A stretch of 26,202 bases of DNA from Saprospiraceae bacterium (GCA_007125435.1 SLDF01000385.1:1-26202), one strand, 5' to 3'; shown: positions 1 to 8,886, counted from the stretch's first letter. Notes: generated from the sequence alone by a model not told the origin. Numbers and translations: made by a program.

Positions 1-63
1 CCTACGGTGATTGAACAAAATCAAGCAAAGCGACTTATTTTGAAGCCATTTGAAGCCGTAATA

Positions 64-92
64 CCCGCCTGCTGCCATCGACAGGTGGCGGG
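64..92. repeat. REP-like GC-rich hairpin upstream of the first gene
   Basis: CCCGCC at 64-69 and CTG at 72-74 pair with CAG at 82-84 and GGCGGG at 87-92, leaving a 2x2 internal mismatch and a 7-base loop. It stands out as GC-rich in AT-rich DNA. Short GC-rich palindromes of this style are common between genes in Bacteroidota. No T-run follows, so it is not a simple terminator for rightward transcription. It lies inside an upstream extension of the first reading frame, which argues against starting that gene before 127. Confidence 0.5.
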
Positions 93-126
93 CAGGGATT
101 TTCTAATGCATAATTCGGGTTTAACT

Positions 127-1863
127 ATGCGATTAAGTAAAAGCTTCTTCTATCTATTTTGTGGGTTGCTCATCTTTATGGGATGTGCGACCACAGGAGT
201 GCTGACTGGTGGTCCCAGAGACGAGACACCGCCCAAGTTAGTGGAAGAAAAATCCGACCCTAGTTTTGTGACTCATTTTAAAAAGCGACCCATAACGTTA
301 TATTTTGATGAATTTGTGGTTGTAGACAAACCGCTGCAAAATGTATTAGTATCACCTCCTCTGGTCTACAATCCTAAAGTAGAATCCAGGGGGAAGAAGG
401 TAGTGTTTACATTCAATGAAAAAGAAAAATTAAGAGATTCAGCGACATACACCATTAATTTTGGAGAGGCTATAAGAGACTTAAATGAGAATAATGTTGC
501 TGAAAATATTCGCTATGTCTTCTCAACAGGTGATGTTATCGACTCTTTGGTCTTGCGTGGGGCCATTCTTGATGCCATTACAGGCGAGCCGGTTGATAAA
601 GCTACAGCCTTGCTTTTTGACAACTTGAATGATTCCGCTGTTATAAATGATAGACCTTATTATTTTGGCCGTACGGATGAAAAAGGGCTTTTTAAAATCG
701 AAAATATTAAACCGGGAAAATTTCAATTAGTCGGCCTCAAAGAAGAAAATAATAACTACAAGTACGATGACCCCGAGGAATATATAGGATATGTTGATTC
801 AATAATTCGCATGAAAGACGAAATGGATCCACAAATCGTTACCATATTCAAAGAGCGGCCAAAACCATTCATAGAGGATATCGACTCCACGACCAGAGGC
901 CTCATTATCATCAAGTACAATACGGCTTTGATTGATCCGGTTTTCAGACTCGAAAATGAAGACATAAAATACCAATTAGATGTCGTTGAGAATAATATCA
1001 GGCTATGGCATACAGCACCAAAACGCACGAGGTGGTGGTTCTATATTGAAAGGGGTGAAAAAACAGATTCATTAAGGATTGCCTCATATCAATTGGACTC
1101 TACCATGGCCAAAACCCCATTGACCTGCTCCAAACCCAAAAGACACATCGCAAGCCAACATCAAGACTCCCTGGTGTACATAAATTTTAGCGCACCCATC
1201 GTCGACGTACAGACAGAACGATTTCTTATCACTAATACATCTGATTCCACTTTTTCGACGGAGCTGAGACTCAGGGAAGGCTATAGAGCAGTAGAAGACG
1301 AGTTTACATTCGAACCCGTCAAGACCACCGGAGACCTTATTTTGAATATCAGCGAAGGTGATATCTTTGATATCTATGGGAGAACTGTTGACTCATTACT
1401 AGAATGCCCGTTTAAAATATTGGATGATGAAGGCTTTTCCAATCTGTCTCTGACCATAAAAGGGTTTGAGGAGGACAAGTCATATTTTCTTCAGTTAAAA
1501 GATGAAGAATTAGTGAGAAATGAATGGGTCGTAAAAGGCATGACAGAATGGGAAGGGCAATTTGATAAGATCATACCTAAAGATTACGCCCTATACATAC
1601 TAGAAGACCTTAATGAAAATAAGATGTGGGATGCTGGTCGATTTTTAGAGAGACGACAGCCCGAGCGAAAACGAGAAGAAACCATATCCGATCTTCGCGC
1701 CAATTGGGATGTAGAGCAAGAAATAGATATATCCAATTGGTATGAAGATGTCATCATAGAGTTTCCAATAGAAGAAGAGGAGGAGGACGAAGAAGAATTG
1801 CTAGATGAAGATGATCCTGAAGAGGAAGAAGATGATGATGAAGATGATGATGGAGGTAAGTGA
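127..1863 (+). CDS. Ig-like (Big_5) domain lipoprotein with acidic C-terminal tail
   Basis: From the ATG at 127 the product is 578 residues and starts with a clear lipoprotein signal: basic start MRLSK, hydrophobic core, lipobox-like FMGC. The frame stays open back to position 7, but those 40 residues would bury the signal peptide and read through a GC-rich hairpin, so 127 is preferred. After the Cys comes a GGPRDETPP segment and a Big_5 / SbsA-like Ig domain over about residues 35-140, with features such as LYFDEF, YTINFG and FSTGD. This arrangement is common in Bacteroidota lipoproteins of unknown role. A middle region looks like a carboxypeptidase-regulatory-like beta sandwich (around FKIENIKPGKFQLVGL). 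The last 35 or so residues are almost all Glu and Asp. Probably an envelope-anchored protein; the precise function is unknown. A 193-bp gap separates it from lptB. Confidence 0.82.
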   Translation: MRLSKSFFYLFCGLLIFMGCATTGVLTGGPRDETPPKLVEEKSDPSFVTHFKKRPITLYFDEFVVVDKPLQNVLVSPPLVYNPKVESRGKKVVFTFNEKEKLRDSATYTINFGEAIRDLNENNVAENIRYVFSTGDVIDSLVLRGAILDAITGEPVDKATALLFDNLNDSAVINDRPYYFGRTDEKGLFKIENIKPGKFQLVGLKEENNNYKYDDPEEYIGYVDSIIRMKDEMDPQIVTIFKERPKPFIEDIDSTTRGLIIIKYNTALIDPVFRLENEDIKYQLDVVENNIRLWHTAPKRTRWWFYIERGEKTDSLRIASYQLDSTMAKTPLTCSKPKRHIASQHQDSLVYINFSAPIVDVQTERFLITNTSDSTFSTELRLREGYRAVEDEFTFEPVKTTGDLILNISEGDIFDIYGRTVDSLLECPFKILDDEGFSNLSLTIKGFEEDKSYFLQLKDEELVRNEWVVKGMTEWEGQFDKIIPKDYALYILEDLNENKMWDAGRFLERRQPERKREETISDLRANWDVEQEIDISNWYEDVIIEFPIEEEEEDEEELLDEDDPEEEEDDDEDDDGGK

Positions 1864-2056
1864 TTTCGACAACATGTAGCTTATGTGCCAAATGGGTTAA
1901 ACCAGATAAAGAGTATAGTTATTATACAATAATGAAAGGATTAGTTAGATATTTGAGCCATTGAGGTATGAATGTATCTCGCTTTAACCCTGACTATGCA
2001 ATAGATTTTCGTTGTGAGGGTTTTAATATCAGATATCAATTCCAACAAATAATAGA

Positions 2057-2830
2057 ATGGAAAAAGACGACCAACAAATTTTAGTGGCTAAAAACCTTGT
2101 CAAGAGATACGGGAAGGCTACCGTTGTCCAGGATGTATCTGTTGAAGTGAAGCAAGGCGAGATCGTAGGCTTACTCGGACCCAATGGAGCCGGGAAGACA
2201 ACCACCTTTTATATGGTTGTAGGATTCATCAAGCCTAATCAAGGTAAAGTCTTTTATAATGAAAGGGAAATAACAGACCTACCTATGTATCAAAGGGCTC
2301 GGCTTGGTATCGGATATCTGCCACAAGAGGCTTCTGTGTTTAGAAAACTTAGCATAGAGGATAATCTAAAGGCTGTACTTGAAATGACTAATCTTTCTAG
2401 AGCAGAGCAAAAAGATAAGCTGGAGTCTCTTATTGATGAATTTAGCCTCCATAAAGTGCGGAAAAACAGAGGAGATACAGTATCTGGTGGAGAAAGACGA
2501 AGGACAGAAATTGCAAGGGCACTGGCGACATCGCCAAAGTTCATTTTACTTGATGAGCCTTTTGCAGGGATTGATCCTATTGCTGTAGAAGACATTCAAT
2601 ATATCGTTGCCAAACTTAAAACCAAAAACATTGGAATTCTCATCACGGATCACAATGTACAAGAGACACTCTCGATTACAGATAGAGCTTATCTAATGTT
2701 TGAAGGCAAGATATTAATGGCAGGAACAGCAGAAGAACTGGCAGCTAATGAAATGGTGAGAAAGGTGTACTTAGGTAAGAATTTTGAACTTAGAAAGAAA
2801 GTAATTGATGTTGAAAACGATCAAAGATAA
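2057..2830 (+). CDS. lptB: LPS export ABC transporter ATP-binding protein LptB
   Basis: Cytoplasmic ATPase of the LptB2FGC complex, which extracts lipopolysaccharide from the inner membrane and drives it to the outer membrane. The 257-residue length fits the family. Visible motifs: Walker A GPNGAGKTTT (residues 41-50), Q-loop around YLPQEASVFRKL (88-99), signature VSGGERRR (142-149), Walker B FILLDEP (162-168), D-loop GIDP and the H-loop histidine in ITDHNVQE. The YLPQEASVFRKL and FAGIDPIAVEDIQ stretches are typical of LptB rather than other ABC ATPases. No lptF, lptG or lptC is next to it. The 3' end overlaps the start of a small lipoprotein gene by 23 bases, so translational coupling is likely. 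Confidence 0.95.
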   Translation: MEKDDQQILVAKNLVKRYGKATVVQDVSVEVKQGEIVGLLGPNGAGKTTTFYMVVGFIKPNQGKVFYNEREITDLPMYQRARLGIGYLPQEASVFRKLSIEDNLKAVLEMTNLSRAEQKDKLESLIDEFSLHKVRKNRGDTVSGGERRRTEIARALATSPKFILLDEPFAGIDPIAVEDIQYIVAKLKTKNIGILITDHNVQETLSITDRAYLMFEGKILMAGTAEELAANEMVRKVYLGKNFELRKKVIDVENDQR

Positions 2831-3074
2831 AAGTGTAACAGGTCTACTATTACTGTTGCCTATCTTGGCGTGTAATCCTCAGAAACAAGAACTAGACAAG
2901 AATACACGCCAACTGATCGAGTCTATGGCTAAGAGCAGAATGGTAAGTAGGGATAGTATTATCAAAGCACAATGCGATTCAATTTATAATTACTGGTATG
3001 ACAGATACGTTGACTCCATATACGCAATAAGAAAAGCAGAAATGAAAAGCATAAGACGTGAAAGAATTCAATAA
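2808..3074 (+). CDS. Small predicted lipoprotein (88 aa), unknown function
   Basis: The ATG at 2808 (a TTG lies just before it at 2805) lies inside the end of lptB, giving a 23-base overlap. The product has a basic start (MLKTIKDK), a hydrophobic run and a lipobox-like LPILAC, so it is probably a lipoprotein with the mature Cys near residue 22. The mature part is about 65 residues, highly charged and probably helical, and contains a YVDSIYAIRKAE segment. I recognise no family. It is the first of three small exported proteins packed directly behind lptB, which suggests co-transcription; a link to envelope biogenesis is only inferred from position. Confidence 0.6.
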   Translation: MLKTIKDKSVTGLLLLLPILACNPQKQELDKNTRQLIESMAKSRMVSRDSIIKAQCDSIYNYWYDRYVDSIYAIRKAEMKSIRRERIQ

Positions 3075-3435
3075 ATACATATGTGTGGTCGGGCTTAGTG
3101 TCATAGCTTTTGTATTGCTAGCATTTCAAAGAACTGACAAAGATGAAGATCAGAGAATTGAGAAACTATCTAGCTTTGCAAGAGAAATGCTTGATTTGAG
3201 ATTTGAGGAACTTAAAGCAGAAAAGCTCAAGATCTGTAAAGAAAATGCACTTAAAAATGCTGAGATTTACGTCGACTCGCTGGTAATACGAGAGGCCACA
3301 GAAGATAAAGTCGGTATTGATGCAATACCCATAAAACCATTCAAACCAAATATACCTGATGTGATTTTTGAGGGTGACTCCTTAGATGCAGAGCCACTCT
3401 TCAAGGATACACTACCTGCATCAGAATCTCAATGA
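3058..3435 (+). CDS. Small exported or membrane-anchored protein (125 aa), unknown function
   Basis: Starts at GTG 3058, overlapping the previous gene by 17 bases; no ATG is available that keeps the N-terminal hydrophobic segment. Residues 7-23 (YICVVGLSVIAFVLLAF) form a signal anchor or signal peptide. Next comes a charged, Lys/Glu-rich, probably helical region to about residue 85, then a Pro/Asp-rich C-terminus (PIKPFKPNIPDVIFEGDS). A YVDSLVIREA segment resembles YVDSIYAIRKAE of the preceding protein, so the two may be distant paralogues. Family not recognised. Confidence 0.55.
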   Translation: MKEFNKYICVVGLSVIAFVLLAFQRTDKDEDQRIEKLSSFAREMLDLRFEELKAEKLKICKENALKNAEIYVDSLVIREATEDKVGIDAIPIKPFKPNIPDVIFEGDSLDAEPLFKDTLPASESQ

Positions 3436-3445
3436 ATGGAAAACC

Positions 3446-3661
3446 ATGAAGGCTGCAAAAAGAATCATATTGCTCGTATTATTGATCATAGCGCTGACGC
3501 ATAGACACGAAGACTATTGCACAGACCCTTCTATTCATTTTCAAGGCACTAAAGAGACACCATATACCTTTGGCCCTTTTCATAAAAGAGACATAGCAGA
3601 GGACTCGTCATTGCGAGCAGATACGGTGAGACAATTCACTAAAGAAGAGATTGTCCAATAA
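3446..3661 (+). CDS. Tiny exported protein (71 aa), unknown function
   Basis: Start chosen at ATG 3446, 10 bases after the previous stop, because it puts a short basic segment (MKAAKR) directly before a hydrophobic core IILLVLLIIALT. The frame is open upstream to 3386, but that extension would place 20 polar residues in front of the signal. The mature part is about 50 residues with no recognisable domain. Being the last and smallest of the cluster behind lptB, it could be a chance frame, but its signal peptide and operon-like spacing argue for a real gene. Confidence 0.42.
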   Translation: MKAAKRIILLVLLIIALTHRHEDYCTDPSIHFQGTKETPYTFGPFHKRDIAEDSSLRADTVRQFTKEEIVQ

Positions 3662-3810
3662 CTCCAAACACCACTCCTACATTGATTTTTTAAAAGTCAA
3701 TTAAAATCTTTTCTTCCCTTCTGACCTCTATGAAAAATATGTGCTATCTTTTGGGCACGATTCGGGTTGAATCAATGGATTGAATACGAAGCCCAAAGGT
3801 TTGTATAATT

Positions 3811-5583
3811 ATGACTACGGATATAGCCATAGTACTTAGTATCATTTTTCTTGCTGTCGTACTTTTCGTTTGGGAAAAGTGGTCTGTCGATACTGTGGCT
3901 ATTCTGGTCATGATATTATTTATGGCTTTTGGTATTTTGACGCCTGCTGAGGGTTTTTCGGGCTTTAGTAATCCGGCCACATTGACAGTTGGTGCTATGT
4001 TTGTTATCAGTGCCGCTGTTTTTAAGAGTGGGATTTTAAATAGGGTGAGTATCTTTCTTGTAAGAGCAGGTAAGAAAAGTTTCACATTGATGCTTTTAGC
4101 GACTATGTTGATAGCAGGATTGCTTTCGGCATTTATCAATGACACAGCAGTAGTCGCATTATTCATGCCGGTCGTGATACAAGTTGCTCGAGATACAGAT
4201 GTCAGCCCTTCTAAGCTATTGATGCCATTGAGTTTCGGGGCATTAATGGGAGGTGTATGCACACTTATTGGAACCTCTACCAATATCTTAGTCAGTGGGA
4301 TTCTTGAAAACAGAGGCATGGAACCCATAGGTATGTTTGAAATGACGCCTGCCGGTATCTGGTTTTTAGCAGCAGGCGTATTATATATGCTTGTAGTTGG
4401 TCAATTTCTAATACCCAAAAGAAAGGCTAATGTATCGCCTGTTGATGAGTTTGATATGGGCCAGTATTTAGCAGAAATAAGGTTGTTGCCGGGATGTAAG
4501 TCCGTTGGTAAAACCATATTTGAATCCCCTCTTGTCACGGACCTTAGTATTGAAATACTTCAAGTCATTCGAAAGGATGGCAATATTGAATTTCCAATGG
4601 CTTATACAGAGCTGCAAGAAGGCGATGTCCTTAAAGTTCGCTGCGATATTGATAAAGTCAAGCAATTAGCATCCAGACAAGGCATCAAGGTCAAAGGTGA
4701 TACAACGACTGAGCTAGAGGCTAGCGATATACTATTATATGAAACCCTTATTGCCCCAAACTCTCCGTTTGTCGGTAGGTCATTGGCTGAGATCCAATTT
4801 AATGAGACCTATCGAGGGGCTTCGGTACTTGCTATCCGAAGTCGAAAAAATATCATCCATGAAAAAATAGGACATGTAAAGCTTAGAGCGGGCGATATCC
4901 TCCTGATCAGATCTGAGCAAAGTGTTATTCGCCGATTGAAAAAGAATCAAACCCTCCTGGTGATCTCAGAGTTCCAACCTAGGAGAATAAACTATCTGAG
5001 AATGGGTTTTACAGTCTCGGTGGTTATTGCTGTCATGCTCCTTGCTGCGCTTGGAGTGATGCCTATATTACTGAGTGCCGCCATAGGTGCAGCTGTTCTT
5101 ATTTTATCCGGGACACTTAAGCCGGAAGAAGCTTATAAAGCCATTGAATGGAAAGTGCTATTTATGCTAGCCGGTGTCCTATCTATGGGTGTGGCTCTGG
5201 AAAAAACAGGTGCAGCGGATTTGCTGTCTGACTTCATCACCAATCATATGGGCGGGTATGGCCCCCAAGCCGTGCTGTCATTCTTTTTTGCCATTTCTTT
5301 CCTGCTGACAAATGTCATGTCAAATAACGCTACAGCAGCTCTGCTTGCACCTATTGCTATTGTAAGCGCTGAGTCTATGGGTGTGAGTACAAGACCTTTT
5401 TTGATGGCCATTACATTTGCGGCATCTTTGAGCTTCATGACACCTGTCGGCTATCAGACCAATACAATGATATTTGCGCCAGGTAACTATAAGTTTAGAG
5501 ACTACCTCAAAGTGGGTACACCTCTAAATATTATTTTGTGGATATTGGCGACACTAATGCTACCTAAAATCTATCCCTTCTAA
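3811..5583 (+). CDS. SLC13/DASS-type anion symporter with two RCK_C domains
   Basis: Inner-membrane permease of 590 residues, the usual size for bacterial SLC13-family members with inserted TrkA-C (RCK_C) domains. The N-terminal half (about residues 1-205) has hydrophobic segments and the family signatures AFINDTAVVALFMPVV and GTSTNILVSGI. Two RCK_C-like beta/alpha domains follow at about residues 215-300 and 305-385, with the recurring pattern LQEGDVLKV and LRAGDILLI. The C-terminal half repeats the inverted architecture, with LTNVMSNNATAALLAPIAI and FMTPVGYQTNTMI. Substrate (sulfate, dicarboxylate or other anion) cannot be read from sequence. It stands alone, 150 bases after the small exported proteins, and is followed by an intergenic repeat. 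Confidence 0.9.
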   Translation: MTTDIAIVLSIIFLAVVLFVWEKWSVDTVAILVMILFMAFGILTPAEGFSGFSNPATLTVGAMFVISAAVFKSGILNRVSIFLVRAGKKSFTLMLLATMLIAGLLSAFINDTAVVALFMPVVIQVARDTDVSPSKLLMPLSFGALMGGVCTLIGTSTNILVSGILENRGMEPIGMFEMTPAGIWFLAAGVLYMLVVGQFLIPKRKANVSPVDEFDMGQYLAEIRLLPGCKSVGKTIFESPLVTDLSIEILQVIRKDGNIEFPMAYTELQEGDVLKVRCDIDKVKQLASRQGIKVKGDTTTELEASDILLYETLIAPNSPFVGRSLAEIQFNETYRGASVLAIRSRKNIIHEKIGHVKLRAGDILLIRSEQSVIRRLKKNQTLLVISEFQPRRINYLRMGFTVSVVIAVMLLAALGVMPILLSAAIGAAVLILSGTLKPEEAYKAIEWKVLFMLAGVLSMGVALEKTGAADLLSDFITNHMGGYGPQAVLSFFFAISFLLTNVMSNNATAALLAPIAIVSAESMGVSTRPFLMAITFAASLSFMTPVGYQTNTMIFAPGNYKFRDYLKVGTPLNIILWILATLMLPKIYPF

Positions 5584-5660
5584 TCTGAAGTTCACAAGCT
5601 ATTTGCTAGTAAAATGAGAGAAACCTGAGATATATGCCCAAATGACAGGCGACGCACAGT

Positions 5661-5772
5661 ATTGCATCAGCGATGTGCAGTGATCACGAGCGCATGCGAG
5701 TGAGTCCGCAGGACCGAGCGAACAGCGAGTCACGAAACGTAGCGACCCGCAACGCAGTGGAGGGTGATGCCC
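5661..5772 (+). repeat. Dispersed intergenic repeat, copy 1
   Basis: About 110 bp, bounded by GCATCA (5664-5669) and TGATGC (5765-5770) as short inverted ends. The core contains GAGCGAACAGCGAG and CGAAACGTAGCGACCCG, both found almost unchanged in copy 2 (10333-10443, opposite orientation) and recognisable in copy 3 (15349-15644). An internal hairpin GTCC-GC-AGGAC is also present. It is much more GC-rich than its surroundings and has no coding potential. It sits between two convergent genes, in the 274-bp gap 5584-5857. Confidence 0.8.
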
Positions 5773-5857
5773 AAAGCAAAAAAATGAAATAGCCTCTACA
5801 CTGCCAATGTGTTGTATCTAAACTAGAAATGCCAATTGCACGATAAAAACCATACCT

Positions 5858-6790
5858 CTATTCCTCATCTTCCTTGTCGAAGTACTTGATTTTTATGTTT
5901 CTTACTTCGTAAGGTGAGCGAATGGTTTCTACATCCTCGGTTTCTTCATCAATGGCTTTGTGCAATTCGGCAAACTCAGACCGTAGGTCTATATTGCCTC
6001 TGTTTAACCAAAAATCATCTCTGTTGAATACTAGATTGATGCCAAATTGACGCTTTACATCTATTGGCTTCGTTTGGCTCAAATCAATCTTACTAATGTC
6101 AGAGACGCTCCTTCCACTTCCAAAAAAAGTAACTTCTTTGTCATTGAGCCTGAGAAGCTCCCACTTCATCGAAACACTTCTATCTGCAGCCTGGAAACCA
6201 TACTTTTCATGATCAATCAGAAAGAATTCATCTTCCCACTTCACACCTTTATTAAAGTTTCCGTTAAAACTGTACTGGCTTTCTATTAGTTTTCCTGTCA
6301 AAAAGAATTGACCTTGATAAAACACAGAAGGTCTCTCTAGTAGCACCTTATTAAATGCATCAAGAGCTACCTTCACCGGCTCGAGAAATACGACTTCACC
6401 TGTACTGGAAAAGCGGTAGACCTCCCCCTCTTCATTGAATGATGATTTGACAGCTTCAGCGATCTCTTGTCTTGACATATCATTAAGGTCCATCTCATAG
6501 ATGCTGTCTAATGTAAAATCATCAATAAACAATCGCATGACCCACTCATCCTCTTCTTGCGACTCTATCTTGTAATGGGACCTGATCGTGGCATTATATC
6601 CACTGAAATCGGTAAATTCTCCATCGCTCACCCCGGCTTTTACATCCGAAACTTTGGCTTTTAATGCATATTCCTGGCCCACTTCATATTGGATGTGAAG
6701 ACCGTGTTTGTCACCGCTGTCACAGCTCACCAGCAAAATAACTGTAAGGCTCATCGCTATAATGATGAAAATGTTTTTCAAATCTCTCAT
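5858..6790 (-). CDS. Hypothetical lipoprotein (310 aa), possibly DUF6263-like
   Basis: The product begins MRDLKNIF, followed by a hydrophobic core and LLVSC, a lipobox with Cys at residue 23. The mature protein is beta-rich with alternating polar and hydrophobic residues. It contains a LHIQYEVGQEYALKAKVSD segment near its start, which recalls Bacteroidota DUF6263-type lipoproteins (motif of the form Y-x-x-G-x-x-Y-x-L-K). That match is from memory and weak. It has no same-strand neighbour, so it is probably transcribed alone, and it ends tail-to-tail with the SLC13 symporter gene. Confidence 0.7.
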   Translation of the reverse strand: MRDLKNIFIIIAMSLTVILLVSCDSGDKHGLHIQYEVGQEYALKAKVSDVKAGVSDGEFTDFSGYNATIRSHYKIESQEEDEWVMRLFIDDFTLDSIYEMDLNDMSRQEIAEAVKSSFNEEGEVYRFSSTGEVVFLEPVKVALDAFNKVLLERPSVFYQGQFFLTGKLIESQYSFNGNFNKGVKWEDEFFLIDHEKYGFQAADRSVSMKWELLRLNDKEVTFFGSGRSVSDISKIDLSQTKPIDVKRQFGINLVFNRDDFWLNRGNIDLRSEFAELHKAIDEETEDVETIRSPYEVRNIKIKYFDKEDEE

Positions 6791-7132
6791 ATCTTATTTG
6801 TTTATTGATTGTTTACTTAATTGGTACAAGCATGTGTTTTATATTCATCCCAATTTTCTCTTATGAATATTGTTGCAGAAATTAGAACAAACTAATATAA
6901 AACAAATCAGCATGCCTTAATATAATGAAAAGAAATTAATAAACAGCTATCTATAGCGCATAATATGTATTGCTAAATCTAATTCACCGAATGTCTTGTA
7001 TTCTTGCTTTTAAAAAGGGCCATGGACTTTTGGATTTTAGCGAGGATTGCCACCGATATCGCATTATTATACTTGCAAAGATTCAGATATCGAACACATT
7101 AGAGTATATTTGTATATCATTTAAAGAATATT
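6791..7132. other. Divergent intergenic region between a lipoprotein gene and ruvB
   Basis: 342 bp, AT-rich, between two divergently transcribed genes, so it must hold promoters for both. A TAnnTTTG element lies just before ruvB and is listed separately. I see no convincing promoter for the minus-strand gene. A short frame at 6970-7158 lacks any protein-like feature and overlaps the ruvB start; I do not regard it as a gene. Confidence 0.5.
7105..7112 (+). promoter_or_regulatory. Putative Bacteroidota -7 element for ruvB
   Basis: TATATTTG matches the Bacteroidota -7 consensus TAnnTTTG and lies 20 bases before the ruvB ATG, implying a 5' leader of roughly 14 bases. No TTG or TTTG occurs at the expected 17-23 base spacing upstream, so the match rests on the -7 box only. 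Confidence 0.35.
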
Positions 7133-8161
7133 ATGCTCAATCCCAACATAGATCCTAGTGCAGATCATCTCAGCCCTGAAGACAGACAGATAGAAAGAGC
7201 ACTGCGCCCTAAGGCATTGGACGATTTCAGTGGTCAGCCCAAAATTGTCGAGAATCTAAAGGTTTTTATTGAGGCAGCAAAGCTAAGAGATGAGTCCCTT
7301 GATCACGTCTTGCTTCACGGCCCTCCGGGTTTGGGTAAGACTACACTTTCTTATATCATTTCTTCAGAGATGGGCAGTGATCTTAAAATGACCTCGGGAC
7401 CGGTACTGGAGAAGCCAGGTGACCTAGCAGGTCTATTGACCAATCTACAATCAGGAGATGTACTTTTTATAGATGAAATCCATAGGTTGAACACTGTTGT
7501 GGAAGAGTATCTGTATTCTGCTATGGAAGACTTTAGGATTGACATCATGATAGATACCGGCCCCAATGCCAGAAGTATCCAGATCAACCTCAATCCATTC
7601 ACGCTGATAGGCGCCACCACCAGAATGGGTCTTTTGACTGCGCCCATGAGAGCAAGGTTTGGCATCAATTGCCATTTGGACTACTATGATATAAATACTT
7701 TGATACAAATCATAAAAAGATCTTCTTCCATTTTACAAATACCCATCGACGAAGAGGGTGCATATGAGATAGGCAGAAGGAGTCGGGGGACACCACGAGT
7801 AGCCAACGCATTATTAAGAAGAATCAGAGATTTTGCTCAGATCAAAGGCAATGGAAGAATCGATAAGAAAATAGCCCAGTACGGCCTCAATGCACTCAAT
7901 GTAGATGAAGGTGGACTAGATGAGATGGATAATAAAATTCTATCTACTATTATCCACAAATTTTCAGGAGGACCTGTTGGTATCAGTACTATTGCAACTT
8001 CTGTTGGCGAAGAACCCGGTACTATAGAAGAGGTGCACGAGCCATTTCTGATTATGGAGGGCTATATTCATCGAACACCCAGAGGGCGTGAAGCCACCGC
8101 TAAGGCCTACAAACATCTTGGCGTATCTGAGCCCGGACGCAATAAAACACTCTTCGATTGA
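7133..8161 (+). CDS. ruvB: Holliday junction branch migration helicase RuvB
   Basis: Hexameric AAA+ motor that, with RuvA and the RuvC resolvase, drives branch migration of Holliday junctions during recombinational repair. 342 residues is the normal length. Motifs: RPKALDDFSGQ near residue 25, Walker A GPPGLGKTTLS (63-73), Walker B LFIDEIHRL, sensor/arginine-finger region GATTRMGLLTAPMRARFG, and the C-terminal winged-helix ending with LIMEGYIHRTPRGREAT. Neither ruvA nor ruvC is adjacent. It ends tail-to-tail, 23 bases from a convergent response-regulator gene. Confidence 0.97.
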   Translation: MLNPNIDPSADHLSPEDRQIERALRPKALDDFSGQPKIVENLKVFIEAAKLRDESLDHVLLHGPPGLGKTTLSYIISSEMGSDLKMTSGPVLEKPGDLAGLLTNLQSGDVLFIDEIHRLNTVVEEYLYSAMEDFRIDIMIDTGPNARSIQINLNPFTLIGATTRMGLLTAPMRARFGINCHLDYYDINTLIQIIKRSSSILQIPIDEEGAYEIGRRSRGTPRVANALLRRIRDFAQIKGNGRIDKKIAQYGLNALNVDEGGLDEMDNKILSTIIHKFSGGPVGISTIATSVGEEPGTIEEVHEPFLIMEGYIHRTPRGREATAKAYKHLGVSEPGRNKTLFD

Positions 8162-8184
8162 TAATACTTAGCTTATAAACAATC

Positions 8185-8856
8185 TTACTCAGGGATATAA
8201 AGTTGATTCTTAATGGCGTAGATTACGATGCCAATTGAGTTTTTGACCTCAATCTTCTCCTGTATCTTTTGTCTGTGCCCCTCTACGGTCCTGGGGCTGA
8301 TAAACAGCTCCTCAGCAATTTCTTTGTTGGTGTATTGCTTACAGATCAATGTGATGACTTCTTTTTCCCTGTCGGTGAACTCAACCTTCTTCTTTTTCTT
8401 ATCGGGGTTAAATCGGCTTGACGATATCATCTTTGCCAGTGTAAATGAGCTGTGTTTGCAATAGTATGGATCACCATCGTAGACCGTATATATAGCTTCG
8501 ATGATCTCTGATTTGTCAGCATTTTTAATGAGATATCCCCTTGCACCAGCCTCTAGCATATCGACAATACTAGTCTCATCATCAAACATGGATAGCCCGA
8601 TAACTTGTGTATCAGGTTGACTTTCTACGATCTTCTTACATGCCTCTATACCATCTAAAACCGGCATCTTAATATCCGATAACACGATATGCGGCTGGTG
8701 CTTATTGACCATCTTTATTAGCTCCATCCCATTCGCTGCCATATCCAGGATCGTAATATTCGGATCTGATTCGAACACTTGTTTTATACCGTCTCTGAAT
8801 ATCTCATGGTCATCGGCTATTACAATATTGATGTTAGGTCTTACACTATTTGCCAT
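8185..8856 (-). CDS. NarL/LuxR-family response regulator
   Basis: Two-component response regulator of 223 residues. The ATG at 8856 is preferred; the upstream extension to 8877 would need a TTG start. The receiver domain spans about residues 7-125, with the acidic pair in IADDHE, phospho-acceptor Asp61 in VLSDIKMP, and the conserved Lys in YLIKNADKS. A LuxR-type helix-turn-helix covers the last 65 residues: LTDREKEVITLI, TNKEIAEELFISPRTVEGHR. It lies 30 bases behind the histidine kinase gene, which with the membrane-protein gene before it forms one operon; the kinase is its presumed partner. Target genes cannot be inferred. Confidence 0.93.
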   Translation of the reverse strand: MANSVRPNINIVIADDHEIFRDGIKQVFESDPNITILDMAANGMELIKMVNKHQPHIVLSDIKMPVLDGIEACKKIVESQPDTQVIGLSMFDDETSIVDMLEAGARGYLIKNADKSEIIEAIYTVYDGDPYYCKHSSFTLAKMISSSRFNPDKKKKKVEFTDREKEVITLICKQYTNKEIAEELFISPRTVEGHRQKIQEKIEVKNSIGIVIYAIKNQLYIPE

Positions 8857-8886
8857 TATGAAAATGTTTTTATTCAATCAGTTTTT

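Noticed and set aside
1892..1990. GGGTTAAA ... TTTAACCC inverted repeat before lptB
   Set aside because: Eight-base arms about 80 bases apart in AT-rich DNA can occur by chance; no supporting promoter element.
3690..3708. TTGATTTT / AAAGTCAA hairpin after the third small exported protein
   Set aside because: Eight AU-rich pairs with a G-U and no clean T-run right after it; too weak to call a terminator.
3744..4328. Long open frame antisense to the SLC13 symporter gene (194 codons)
   Set aside because: Overlaps a clear conserved membrane transporter; the low-complexity content is the complement of transmembrane codons.
6970..7158. Short frame overlapping the start of ruvB
   Set aside because: No signal peptide, domain or spacing to suggest translation; contains the ruvB promoter box.
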